Assembly (NCBI RefSeq): GCF_000772535.1
Contig: NZ_JSUM01000015.1
Span: 1-64,000 of the forward strand
DNA: 64,000 nucleotides
Source: Chelonobacter oris
GTDB lineage: Bacteria > Pseudomonadota > Gammaproteobacteria > Enterobacterales > Pasteurellaceae
Reading direction: 5' to 3'
In this document: piece by piece, positions 41,238 to 49,140 of the stretch
How positions within the stretch are numbered: position 1 is the first letter of the stretch
How the letters are laid out: the number at the start of each line of letters is the position of its first letter
Made by a program: the position numbers and the translations under genes
The notes under the pieces: generated by a model
What the model was told of the DNA's origin: nothing
The model's input: the letters and a program-made list of their open reading frames with translations, nothing else
Database searches by the model: none

Positions 41238-42575
41238 ATGCAACAACTGACAACGCAAAATTTGATTATCGGCTTTGGTAAAGCCGGCAAAACTTTGGCG
41301 GCGGATCTGGCCAAGCACGGACAGAAGGTCATTTTGGTAGAGGCCAGTGAACAGATGTATGGCGGCACTTGTATCAATATCGGCTGTATTCCGTCTAAAA
41401 AATTACTGATTGAGGGGGAAGCAACGGCGCACTGTGATGACAAAGCGATGCGGTTTCGGCAGGCGATGGCTGCCAAAAACGGCTTGATTGAAAAACTACG
41501 GGCGGCGAATTTTGCCAAATTGGATCAGTTGGAGAACGTGCGGATTATCACGGCTCATGCCTGTTTTCAAGACGAGCATACGCTCATTCTGAACGGGCGT
41601 GACGGCGAATACCGTGTTACGGCAGAGCGGATTTTTATTAATACCGGAAGTGTGCCTGCAAATTTGGATATTCCGGGCAGCGAAGGTTCACGTATTTATG
41701 ATAGTACAGGGATTTTATCATTATCGACTCGTCCGCAACGAATGGTGATTATTGGTGCCGGCTATATCTCTTTAGAGTTTGCCTTTATGTACACTAATTT
41801 TGGTACTGAAGTCACGATTATCGATGTTGGTGATGTATTCTTACCGCGTGAAGATCGGGATATTGCGGCGGAAATGGAACGGGTTTTGCGTGAGCGCGGC
41901 GTCAATATTGTGTTAGGAGCAAACGTCACACGTTTTGATGAAGATGAACACGGGACTACGGTCGTCACTTCGCAAGGCAGTTTTAGCGCTGAAGCGGTTT
42001 TGGTTGCTATCGGACGGCGGCCGAATACCGATAATTTGGGATTGGATAATGCCGATATCGCCTTGACAAGCCGCGGTTATATTCAAACGGATCATTTGTT
42101 ACGTGTGAAACCGCATATCTGGGCAATGGGCGATGTGGCAGGCAGCCCGCAGTTTACCTATATTTCGCTGGACGACTATCGGATTGTGCGTGAACAATTG
42201 CTGGGCGAAGGAAAGCGTTGCACGGAAGACCGCCCGATTTTCCCCACCGCCGTCTTTACCGAACCGCCATTGGCGCAAATCGGCATGACGGCAACGCAAG
42301 CCGCCAAGTGCGGTCGGCCTTATCGTGTAGCGAGCCTAAAGGCAGATGCCATTCCGAAAGCCAAAATATTAAAACAGACGAACGGTTTACTGAAAGCGGT
42401 TATTGACAGCGAAACAGATGAAATTTTAGGGGTAACGCTGTTTTGTGCGGAAGCACACGAGCTGATCAACCTGTTTAAACTGGCGATGGATCACAAGATT
42501 CCGGCCGGTTATCTTAAAAACCAGATTTTTACACATCCGACCATTGCCGAGGGTTTAAACGATCTGTTTGCTTAA
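41238..42575 (+). CDS. rclA: RclA-like pyridine nucleotide-disulfide oxidoreductase
   Basis: A 445-residue flavoprotein disulfide reductase. The FAD fold is LIIGFGKAGKTLAADLAKHG. The redox-active pair is C45/C50 in GGTCINIGCIPSKKLL. The NAD(P) fold is VIIGAGYISLEFAFMYTNFG, and IWAMGDVAGSPQFTYISLDD closes the FAD site. The close match to E. coli RclA (FGKAGKTLA, LFLPREDRDIA and DYRIVRDELLGEGKR types) supports this over mercuric reductase. RclA protects against hypochlorite by reducing Cu(II). No rclR, rclB or rclC is adjacent. Confidence 0.85.
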   Translation: MQQLTTQNLIIGFGKAGKTLAADLAKHGQKVILVEASEQMYGGTCINIGCIPSKKLLIEGEATAHCDDKAMRFRQAMAAKNGLIEKLRAANFAKLDQLENVRIITAHACFQDEHTLILNGRDGEYRVTAERIFINTGSVPANLDIPGSEGSRIYDSTGILSLSTRPQRMVIIGAGYISLEFAFMYTNFGTEVTIIDVGDVFLPREDRDIAAEMERVLRERGVNIVLGANVTRFDEDEHGTTVVTSQGSFSAEAVLVAIGRRPNTDNLGLDNADIALTSRGYIQTDHLLRVKPHIWAMGDVAGSPQFTYISLDDYRIVREQLLGEGKRCTEDRPIFPTAVFTEPPLAQIGMTATQAAKCGRPYRVASLKADAIPKAKILKQTNGLLKAVIDSETDEILGVTLFCAEAHELINLFKLAMDHKIPAGYLKNQIFTHPTIAEGLNDLFA

Positions 42576-42624
42576 AACCGCACGTTGACGGCGACATCCG
42601 TGTGTGATGTCGCTGCCTTCGAGC

Positions 42625-43239
42625 TTAAAGCCATTGCCGTAACGCATCACGCCATGCATCAGGATTGCCGTAAAATGCGTGGTGATCCAGTTGCCGGAAT
42701 CGGCCGTTTTTCTCCAGTAAAAAGGTCGGAAATCCCGATGCCTGATATTGCGCCATCAAGCGGCGGCTTTGCGCAATATGCTTATCACAGCCGCTGCCGG
42801 CAAGCGTATCGAATACCGCATTAAACCGTTCGACATCATAGCCGGCTTGTGCCGCAAGACTGAACAATACCGCACGCTGCGACACTTTTTTTCCGTCGAC
42901 ATAATGGGCTTTTTGCAGTTGTGCCAACATGGCTAAACCGCGCCCGTCCAGTTGTTCGGCGGTTAAAACAGCGGTGATCGGCGGGGCGGAGTCCAATACC
43001 GTACCGACTTGCTTGAGCAGACCGTCTTTATAGGCATCACCGAAAATCTGTTTGCTTAATCGGGCAATGCGGGCGTCATGCGGGAGCACATAATCACGAA
43101 ATTGAGCGTCAATCACCCGTCCTGACATTAAACCGCCGCCGTGCAGCTGTAGCGGCAACATTTCCGCCGCCGCATTGGCCAACGGAGCAGCGGCATAGCA
43201 CCAACCGCAAAGCGGATCATAAAAATAATGCAATTTCAT
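42625..43239 (-). CDS. DsbA-family thioredoxin-fold protein (COG3531-like)
   Basis: A 204-residue cytosolic thioredoxin-fold protein. ATG 43239 gives MKLHYFYDPLCGWCYAAAPL with the CGWC redox pair (C11, C14). The DsbA-type helical insertion follows, and the cis-Pro segment is ASGFPTFLL near residue 170. No signal peptide, so it is a FrnE-like cytosolic member rather than the periplasmic oxidase. It is downstream of an exported MBL-fold protein on the same strand, separated by an uptake-signal hairpin. Function unknown, likely oxidoreductase. Confidence 0.82.
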   Translation of the reverse strand: MKLHYFYDPLCGWCYAAAPLANAAAEMLPLQLHGGGLMSGRVIDAQFRDYVLPHDARIARLSKQIFGDAYKDGLLKQVGTVLDSAPPITAVLTAEQLDGRGLAMLAQLQKAHYVDGKKVSQRAVLFSLAAQAGYDVERFNAVFDTLAGSGCDKHIAQSRRLMAQYQASGFPTFLLEKNGRFRQLDHHAFYGNPDAWRDALRQWL

Positions 43240-43260
43240 TGTGTTACTCTTTAGCTCTGG

Positions 43261-43290
43261 CAAAAGTGCGGTTTGCTGACCGCACTTTTG
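43261..43290 (-). terminator. Uptake-signal hairpin after the MBL-fold gene
   Basis: CAAAAGTGCGGT (43261-43272) and ACCGCACTTTTG (43279-43290) form a perfect 12-bp stem with a six-base loop, directly after the stop of the minus-strand gene at 43297. The tract following on the minus strand is short (TTTTG). Confidence 0.65.
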
Positions 43291-43296
43291 AGGCGT

Positions 43297-44166
43297 TTAC
43301 CATTTCATTTCGCCGCTGACGACTTTTGCCCCTAATTCCACATTGCTTTTGCCGTGCAGGTTCGGGTAGGCTTTTTCCATCGTAGCGATAATCTGAGCGC
43401 TGTTTTGACTGTCGGCGACCGCACTTTCGAACCGAGTCAAATACGCTTGCGTGAAATTGATCGCACTCGCATCCAATTTTGCTTCCGCCGACATATGTCC
43501 CGGAATCACGGTTGTCGGCTTGAGTGCTTTCATTTCCTCAAGCTGTTGAATCCAAGCGGCGCGCTCTTCTGCCGATTGTGTGTCGGCGGTCCAAACGTGC
43601 ATATCGCCGAAAATGCCGATGTTGCCGCTAATGGTGCGGATTGACGGAATCCAAACATAAGGGCGGTGCGCCAAAATGCCCTCTGTCCCCAAAATCTCGA
43701 TTTTTTGCCCGTCCACGGTCAGGCTGTTATTGCTCAGCACTTCAGGCAGAATCGGATTTTTCGGCGCATTATTGCCCATTAACGGCGACCAATAGGCGAT
43801 TTTCCCCGCCATTTTTTGTTTGATGCGATCGTGTACCGCCTGTGTTGTTACCACTTTTACTTGTGGAAAAATTTGTTTTAACGTTTCCGCCCCAAAATAG
43901 AAATCCGGGTCGGCGTTGCTGATTAACACCGTGTTGAGCGTTTTTCCGCTGTCCAGCACATTGGCGGCAATCCGCAGTGCATCGGCACGGGTAAAGCCGC
44001 TGTCGATGACCAGTGCTTCCGTGTCGCCGCTGACGACGGTCGAGGTTACCGAAAAACTGTTTTTATCGGCGTTATACACTTTCAGATTGAGTGGCGCTGT
44101 CGTTTCGGCGTGAACGGAAGCGGCGAAGGCGAATGTGGCGAAAGTGGTTAAAACGGTGGATTTCAT
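43297..44166 (-). CDS. Exported metallo-beta-lactamase-fold protein with degenerate metal site
   Basis: A 289-residue protein with signal peptide MKSTVLTTFATFAFAASVHA, cleaved about residue 20. The fold is recognisable from ALVIDSGFTRADALRIAANV, the pre-motif LNTVLISNADPDFYFGAETL, GDMHVWTAD and VIPGHMSAEA. The usual HxHxDH metal motif is replaced by SNADPDF: the first His is Asn, and the others are Asp and Phe; only the Asp remains. It may have lost hydrolase activity or bind one metal differently. A LysR regulator is divergent. Function unknown. Confidence 0.78.
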   Translation of the reverse strand: MKSTVLTTFATFAFAASVHAETTAPLNLKVYNADKNSFSVTSTVVSGDTEALVIDSGFTRADALRIAANVLDSGKTLNTVLISNADPDFYFGAETLKQIFPQVKVVTTQAVHDRIKQKMAGKIAYWSPLMGNNAPKNPILPEVLSNNSLTVDGQKIEILGTEGILAHRPYVWIPSIRTISGNIGIFGDMHVWTADTQSAEERAAWIQQLEEMKALKPTTVIPGHMSAEAKLDASAINFTQAYLTRFESAVADSQNSAQIIATMEKAYPNLHGKSNVELGAKVVSGEMKW

Positions 44167-44297
44167 GCTATTTCCTTATTTTGTTGAAATGAAAGGCGTT
44201 TATACGCCATCGGTTGATGGGCGTACTATACGGATTTCAAATTAGTTGATAAACTGGCAAAGTTGAATTTGTTTATTGCATAAATCGATGGAATAAA

Positions 44298-45242
44298 ATG
44301 GATAGATTGACCGCCGTAAAGGTTTTTGTGGAAATTGCCGCCCGTGGCAGCCTGACGCAAACCGCCGAACAACTGGAGATGTCACAAGCAATGGTGAGCC
44401 GCTATTTAGCGACGGTTGAAAACTGGCTGGGCGCAAGGCTGCTGCACCGTACCACACGCAAAATCAGCCTGACCGAAGCGGGCTTGGCGGCATTGCCGTT
44501 GTGTCGGCAGATGCTGGATTTTTCACTGGATTTGCAACATATCGGCAGCGAGAGCAAAAGAACGGTGGAAGGGACATTGCGGATCAGCACCTCGCCCTCA
44601 TTTGCCGAAGCACAGCTGACTGCCGCGTTACGGGCGTTTCAGCGTGTTTATCCGCAAGTGCGGGTTGATTTGCAGGTGGCGGATCGAACGGTAAATCTGG
44701 TGGAAGATCGGATTGATTTGGCGATTCGGATCAGCAATTCATTGCCGGATAATGTGGTGGCAAAACCGCTGGCGGACTGCCGTTCGGTGTTGTGTGCCAC
44801 GCCGTCTTATCTTGAACGCCACGGCATTCCTCGTTCGCATCAGGATTTGGCGGCGCACCGTTTTGTGCTGCATACTCGGATTTATGGCAAACATTTATCC
44901 CTGAAAAAAGGTAAAGAGCGGTTTTCATTGCCGTTATCGGGGCAGTTCAGCAGCAATGAAACCGGCATCGTGTTACAAGCGACAAAACAACATGCCGGGA
45001 TTGCGATGCTGCCGACTTACTGTGTCGCCGACGATCTGAAGCAGGGCAGGTTGATACGGCTATTGGCGGATTATCGGCTGGATACCTTGGGTATTTATGC
45101 GATCTATCTTTCACGCCGACATCAACCGCTGGCATTACGTACGTTAATTGATTTTCTTGCGGATTATTTCGCAGGCGAAAGTGCGGTTTGGGATCGGGAT
45201 TTATTGCAAGAAACGGCAATGGTGAGGAAAAGTGCGGTCTGA
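44298..45242 (+). CDS. LysR-family transcriptional regulator
   Basis: A 314-residue LTTR. The N-terminal winged helix is DRLTAVKVFVEIAARGSLTQ, then TAEQLEMSQAMVSRYLATVE and TTRKISLTEAG. The effector domain continues from about residue 90 (VEGTLRISTSPSFAEAQLTA). The DRLTAVKVF start is typical of the CrgA/AaeR-like subgroup near quinone or aldehyde genes. It is divergent from the exported MBL-fold gene (131-base gap), the likely target. The last codons (KSAV stop) are made of an uptake signal that forms one arm of a hairpin. Confidence 0.9.
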   Translation: MDRLTAVKVFVEIAARGSLTQTAEQLEMSQAMVSRYLATVENWLGARLLHRTTRKISLTEAGLAALPLCRQMLDFSLDLQHIGSESKRTVEGTLRISTSPSFAEAQLTAALRAFQRVYPQVRVDLQVADRTVNLVEDRIDLAIRISNSLPDNVVAKPLADCRSVLCATPSYLERHGIPRSHQDLAAHRFVLHTRIYGKHLSLKKGKERFSLPLSGQFSSNETGIVLQATKQHAGIAMLPTYCVADDLKQGRLIRLLADYRLDTLGIYAIYLSRRHQPLALRTLIDFLADYFAGESAVWDRDLLQETAMVRKSAV

Positions 45243-45262
45243 CGAACCGGCAAACCGCACTT
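45230..45262. terminator. Facing uptake signals between convergent genes
   Basis: AAGTGCGGT (45230-45238, inside the lysR 3' end) pairs with ACCGCACTT (45254-45262). It is placed to terminate transcription from both the LysR gene and the minus-strand MBL gene. T tracts are weak. Confidence 0.55.
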
Positions 45263-45267
45263 AGGTT

Positions 45268-46140
45268 TTAGAATTGCAAGGTTTCGCCGTCTTGCGGAAT
45301 GTGTGTTTGTTTGGCGATGCCTTTTTGTTCGACAAATTCGGCGAGTGCTTTACGGGATAATAGCGCATGGTTGACCGCTTCCATATGGGTCGCCACAATA
45401 TCGGCATTCGGCACGACTTGCGACGTGCGGTAGACATCTTGTTCATCCATAATGATAGACCCTTTCAGCCCGGACACTTGTGCATTGCCGCTGTTTAAAA
45501 TTACGATTTCCGGCTGATAGCGACGAAGTGCGGTTTCTACTTCCGGTCGCCAAATCGTATCGCCGACCAAGTAAATCGTTTTCTGTTGCGGAGCTTGGAA
45601 AACCACGCCGGCGGCTTCGCCGAGTAACGCTTTCAGTTGCGGCATACGCATCATTTCATCGGTTCCGTGCTGACCGCCTGTTTTAATCAAGCGAACGCCG
45701 TTGAATTCACTGTTTTCACTTAACAGGCGGACATCGGTAAAGCCGGCATCGCGAATCAATTTTGCATCGGCAGCGTGCTGGGCGAAAATCGGGATATTTT
45801 TCGGTATTTGCTGCTGTGCCGCTGTATCCCAGTGATCTTCATGGGTATGGGTCACAATAATGGCATCGGCTTTTACGATTTCCTCAACCGGCAGCGGCAA
45901 TTCAACCAGCGGATTGCGCAAGTGGCTGTTCGGCGTGCCGGCAAAGCCCGGCATGGCGCCTTTTTTCGAGAGCATCGGGTCAATCAAAAACGTGGTGTCG
46001 GCATAGGTGATTTTCATGGTTGCGTTGCGAATTTGCTGAATTTCCACGCTGTTCTGCTGCACGCCGCCGTTAAAGGCGCCGCAAGCGACAGTTGCGGACA
46101 GGAAAAGTGCGGTACTGATCAGTTTTAATGTCTTTTTCAT
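45268..46140 (-). CDS. Exported MBL-fold metallohydrolase, UlaG/RomA-like
   Basis: A 290-residue product from ATG 46140 (AATGGAGA upstream). The N-terminus MKKTLKLISTALFLSATVAC is a signal peptide ending in Cys20, possibly a lipoprotein although the lipobox TVAC is poor. The metal site is intact: VTHTHEDHWD, then TGGQHGTD, LVGDTIW and ATHMEAVNHAL. IRNATMKITYADTTFLIDPM places it with the L-ascorbate-lactonase-like MBL group. The divergent AraC/DJ-1 regulator probably controls it. Substrate unknown. Confidence 0.82.
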   Translation of the reverse strand: MKKTLKLISTALFLSATVACGAFNGGVQQNSVEIQQIRNATMKITYADTTFLIDPMLSKKGAMPGFAGTPNSHLRNPLVELPLPVEEIVKADAIIVTHTHEDHWDTAAQQQIPKNIPIFAQHAADAKLIRDAGFTDVRLLSENSEFNGVRLIKTGGQHGTDEMMRMPQLKALLGEAAGVVFQAPQQKTIYLVGDTIWRPEVETALRRYQPEIVILNSGNAQVSGLKGSIIMDEQDVYRTSQVVPNADIVATHMEAVNHALLSRKALAEFVEQKGIAKQTHIPQDGETLQF

Positions 46141-46202
46141 TTTTTCTCCATTGTGTGTTAGTGAATCGAGGGGGATTATCCCCGTTTGCACGATAAGAAA
46201 AA

Positions 46203-46232
46203 ATTGACCTGAAGGTCAATAATCGCAATAAT
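46203..46232. promoter_or_regulatory. Palindromic operator overlapping divergent promoters
   Basis: ATTGACCT-GA-AGGTCAAT (46203-46220) is a perfect 8-2-8 inverted repeat. Each arm supplies a TTGACC -35. To the right TTGACC-N17-AATAAT (46204-46232) would drive the AraC-type gene. To the left TTGACC with 18 bases and TATCGT would serve the MBL gene. A dimeric repressor here would block both. Confidence 0.6.
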
Positions 46233-46263
46233 CGGGTCAAATTGAAACAATGGTGAGGTGGTG

Positions 46264-47220
46264 ATGATTCCAACGGTTGCCTTGGTGGCATATCCTGATT
46301 TCAGCCCGTTCCTTTTTTCCGTGCCGTATATGATTTTCGGTGAAGAGATGTTGCCCGGTCAGAAGCTGTTTGATTTGCTGACCGTTTCGCCGAGCAGCGA
46401 GTTAAGCTGTGTCGGCAACGGATTGAATTTACAGGCAAAGTGCGGTCCGGAAGCGTTACAGAACGCTGATATCATTATTATTCCCGGCTGGCACAGCATT
46501 GATGAAACGCCGAGCAATGATTTTCTCTTGGCATTGCAGCAGGCGTATCAACGTGGGGCGCATTTGGTCGGGTTGTGTTTGGGAACTTATGTGTTGGCGT
46601 ATGCCGGGCTGTTGAACGGAAAAAAAGCGGCAACCCACTGGGAAGCCGAAGCGGATTTCAGCCGCCGTTTTCCGCAAGTGCGGTTAGACGCTAATGCGCT
46701 TTATGTAGAAGAACAGCGGATTTTAACATCGGCAGGCACCGGTGCCGGCTTGGATTGCTGTTTACATTTGGTGCGGGAATACCACGGCAGCCGGACAGCC
46801 AATAAAATTGCCCGTCGTATGGTCATTGCGCCGCACCGTGACGGCGGACAGGCGCAATTTATCGAGCGGCCGCTGCCGCAGTCGACGCAAGACGTACAAA
46901 TCAATCAGTTATTGGCATATTTACGCGAGAATCCGACACAATCCCATTCCCTAGAGCAATTGGCGCAACGTGCCGCAATGAGCCGCCGTACGTTCACCCG
47001 CCATTTTCACAAAGCGACCGGTATGTCGGTGGGCGAATGGCTGCTGGCGGAGCGATTGCAGCGGGTGCAGCTGTTGTTGGAAACCACGGCGCTGTCGATT
47101 GAACAGGTTGCCGAGCAGGCAGGATTCAACAGCGGCAGTTCGTTGCGTGATCACTTTAAACGACGATTTAACCTCAGCCCGACGGCATGGCGCAAAATAT
47201 TCGGGCTTCGTTCTGCGTAA
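46264..47220 (+). CDS. GlxA-type regulator: DJ-1/PfpI domain fused to AraC helix-turn-helix
   Basis: A 318-residue regulator. ATG 46264 is chosen because GAGG lies five bases upstream; two in-frame GTG codons just before it are alternatives. The N-terminal amidotransferase-like DJ-1 domain has IIIIPGWHSIDE and the nucleophile-elbow Cys in HLVGLCLGTYVLAYAG. The C-terminal AraC domain reads LEQLAQRAAMSRRTFTRHF and IEQVAEQAGFNSGSSLRDHF. It resembles FtrA/GlxA. Divergent from the MBL-fold hydrolase, its presumed target. Effector unknown. Confidence 0.9.
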   Translation: MIPTVALVAYPDFSPFLFSVPYMIFGEEMLPGQKLFDLLTVSPSSELSCVGNGLNLQAKCGPEALQNADIIIIPGWHSIDETPSNDFLLALQQAYQRGAHLVGLCLGTYVLAYAGLLNGKKAATHWEAEADFSRRFPQVRLDANALYVEEQRILTSAGTGAGLDCCLHLVREYHGSRTANKIARRMVIAPHRDGGQAQFIERPLPQSTQDVQINQLLAYLRENPTQSHSLEQLAQRAAMSRRTFTRHFHKATGMSVGEWLLAERLQRVQLLLETTALSIEQVAEQAGFNSGSSLRDHFKRRFNLSPTAWRKIFGLRSA

Positions 47221-47249
47221 TGGTTTGGCTTATTGGTCGCCAAGTGCGG

Positions 47250-47648
47250 TTAATCTGCCCGTTGAACAGGCGGAATTGCCGCTTGTTCCTGCGTTGTCAA
47301 AATATCGGGCAGACTCTCTTCCAGCCAATCGACCAGCTTCTTGAGTTTTTCTGCCGCCGCTACGCCGTGTGCCGTTAAGGTGTATTCCACATGTGGCGGA
47401 ACGGTATGAAAGGATTTTCGGATCAACATACCGTCTTGCCCGAGCTGTTGCAGCGTTTGCGTCAGCATACGTTCACTAACGCCGTCAATCGTATTACGTA
47501 ATTCACTGAAGCGCTTGGTTCCGTTTAACAAGACTAACATCACCAACACGCCCCAGCGACTGGTCAAGTGTTGCAAAATAGGCCGTGAAGGGCATTGTGC
47601 CGAGAGTACATAGCCGCGTACAAACGGTGCTTGTGTATTTTTTTCCAT
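47250..47648 (-). CDS. HxlR-family regulator (YtfH/QorR-like)
   Basis: A 132-residue winged-helix regulator with the HxlR pattern: Cys19 in SAQCPSRPIL, then LTSRWGVLVMLVLLNGTKRF, then SELRNTIDGVSERMLTQTLQ and VPPHVEYTLTAHG. The single N-terminal Cys is the redox sensor in YodB/HypR/QorR relatives. It is divergent from qorB, as ytfH is from qorB (ytfG) in E. coli. The gap holds inverted repeats suited to a dimer. Confidence 0.9.
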   Translation of the reverse strand: MEKNTQAPFVRGYVLSAQCPSRPILQHLTSRWGVLVMLVLLNGTKRFSELRNTIDGVSERMLTQTLQQLGQDGMLIRKSFHTVPPHVEYTLTAHGVAAAEKLKKLVDWLEESLPDILTTQEQAAIPPVQRAD

Positions 47649-47701
47649 TTTTATTTTCTTTTAAATCAATCGGTTAAAAAATAAATAGACAATATTCTAA
47701 A

Positions 47702-47736
47702 ACTTACATTTTTGTAAGTACTTCCTAAAAGTAAGT
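47702..47736. promoter_or_regulatory. Tandem operator repeats between hxlR and qorB
   Basis: ACTTAC-N6-GTAAGT (47702-47719, perfect) and ACTTCC-N5-GTAAGT (47720-47736, one mismatch) lie in tandem. HxlR-family repressors such as YodB bind TACT/AGTA-type repeats of this kind. A -10-like TATACT follows at 47744-47749 towards qorB. Confidence 0.6.
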
Positions 47737-47815
47737 TTTGGTCTATACTACGCTATACAGCTTGTGAGAACAACTGAAAAGCAACATGAATCGTCAACAT
47801 CAAGAGGAGCAAAAA

Positions 47816-48664
47816 ATGAAAACTATCGCAGTCAGTGCAGCCAATGGGCAATTAGGACGTTTGGTTATCAATCAGTTAAAGGCAAGAGTCGCACCGGACG
47901 AGATTGTTGCCTTAGTGCGTGATCCGGCAAAAACGCAGGATCTCGGTGTGGCAGTGAGAAAGGCGGATTATACCGATCCGACAGGTTTGGAGGCGGCTTT
48001 GGCAGGCGTTGATACGCTGCTGTTAATCTCAGGCAACGAAATCGGTCAGCGTGCAGTACAACATAAAAATGTGATTGAGGCGTCGAAAAAAGTCGGTGTG
48101 AAACGTATTGTCTACACCAGTTTGCTGAAAGCCGACACCTCTACGCTTAATCTTGCGCCGGAACATCTGGAAACCGAAGCGGCATTAAAGGCATCTGGGT
48201 TAAGCTATACTATTTTACGCAATGGCTGGTATAGCGAAAATTATACCGCTTCCGTCGCAGCGGCACTGGCAAACAATGCCTTTTACGGCAGTGCCGGCGA
48301 GGGAAAAATTTCTTCCGCCCCCCGTGCCGATTTGGCGGAAGCCGCAGCGATTGTGCTGACCACCGCCGGTCATGAAGGCAAAACTTATGAACTGGCAGGC
48401 GATGAAGCCTATACCCTGAGTGAGTTGGCGGCGGAAATTTCAAAACAAAGCGCTAAAGAAATTCCCTACATTGATATTCCGCAAGCGGATTATGCAAACG
48501 CCTTAAAACAAGCCGGATTACCGGCAGAATTGGCAGAAGGCTTAGCCGCATGGGATGTCAGTGCCTCACAAGGTGCATTGTTCAGTAACGACCGTACGTT
48601 GTCTAAACTACTGGGACGTCCGACTACCACGTTGGCAGCCGCAGTGAAAGCCGCTTTGGCTTAA
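47816..48664 (+). CDS. qorB: NmrA-like NAD(P)H:quinone oxidoreductase
   Basis: A 282-residue Rossmann-fold protein. ATG 47816 preceded by AGAGGAG gives MKTIAVSAANGQLGRLVINQ; an in-frame ATG 30 bases upstream lacks a ribosome site. The dinucleotide loop is AANGQLGRLV, followed by VRDPAKTQDLGVAVRKADYT. LRNGWYSENYTASV is the NmrA/QorB active-region segment. QorB reduces quinones with NADPH. Together with the HxlR regulator it forms a quinone/electrophile response pair. Confidence 0.92.
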   Translation: MKTIAVSAANGQLGRLVINQLKARVAPDEIVALVRDPAKTQDLGVAVRKADYTDPTGLEAALAGVDTLLLISGNEIGQRAVQHKNVIEASKKVGVKRIVYTSLLKADTSTLNLAPEHLETEAALKASGLSYTILRNGWYSENYTASVAAALANNAFYGSAGEGKISSAPRADLAEAAAIVLTTAGHEGKTYELAGDEAYTLSELAAEISKQSAKEIPYIDIPQADYANALKQAGLPAELAEGLAAWDVSASQGALFSNDRTLSKLLGRPTTTLAAAVKAALA

Positions 48665-48683
48665 TTTGTCACCGTATTGAATC

Positions 48684-48723
48684 AAGGTGTGATATTGCAT
48701 ATGGCAAATCACACCTTTTTTTA
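48684..48723 (+). terminator. qorB terminator
   Basis: AAGGTGTGAT (48684-48693) pairs with ATCACACCTT (48708-48717), then T through 48723. It insulates qorB from the next operon, whose start lies 15 bases on. Confidence 0.85.
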
Positions 48724-48738
48724 AACAGGAGATGTGTC

Positions 48739-49131
48739 GTGTTGTTATGGGGAGGATTGCTTGTATTCGCTTTCGTTGTGTGGCGTTTGACCGCACGGCA
48801 ACCGCGCATTCTCAAGCGAGGACGATTTAAGCGGGCGCATTCTGTTTGTTTGGGTGGTCGGCAATATTATATCGAAGATGTGGTATTTGAGGATTATCAA
48901 CAAGCGATTCACGGTTATTTCAAGATTGTGTCGGATTTATACCAATGCGCTGTCCCGCTTGAAGTCGAATACGATTTTTTTGATTTTTATTCGGTTATTA
49001 TCCGTTTTGAGGGGGCGACGGTGCGGTTGTTGAGATGTGTCGATAAAGTTCGTTTAATCAAGAGTATGCAAGCGATGCCGATTCAGACATTCGAACAGGC
49101 GGTAGAGTCGATTGCCTATAAAAATATCTAA
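48739..49131 (+). CDS. Small membrane-anchored protein of unknown function, first gene of the SirTM-macrodomain operon
   Basis: A 130-residue protein starting at GTG 48739 (AGGAGA seven bases upstream). Residues 2-18 (LLWGGLLVFAFVVWRLT) form one membrane segment, followed by a basic stretch ILKRGRFKRAH and a soluble domain of about 100 residues with alternating aromatic residues (YYIEDVVFEDYQQAIHGYFK, EYDFFDFYSVIIRFEG). I recognise no family. The nine-base gap to the sirtuin gene, with a shared direction, implies one transcript. It could be an anchor or a client of the ADP-ribosylation module; this is speculation. Confidence 0.75.
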   Translation: MLLWGGLLVFAFVVWRLTARQPRILKRGRFKRAHSVCLGGRQYYIEDVVFEDYQQAIHGYFKIVSDLYQCAVPLEVEYDFFDFYSVIIRFEGATVRLLRCVDKVRLIKSMQAMPIQTFEQAVESIAYKNI

Positions 49132-49140
49132 GGAGAGCGT

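Noticed and set aside
41094-41318. Short minus-strand frame in the OYE-rclA gap
   Set aside because: It runs into the rclA coding region and has no ribosome site or recognisable domain.
41238-42575. Mercuric reductase
   Set aside because: The CxxxxC pair fits, but there is no heavy-metal N-terminal domain or C-terminal vicinal Cys pair, and the text resembles RclA.
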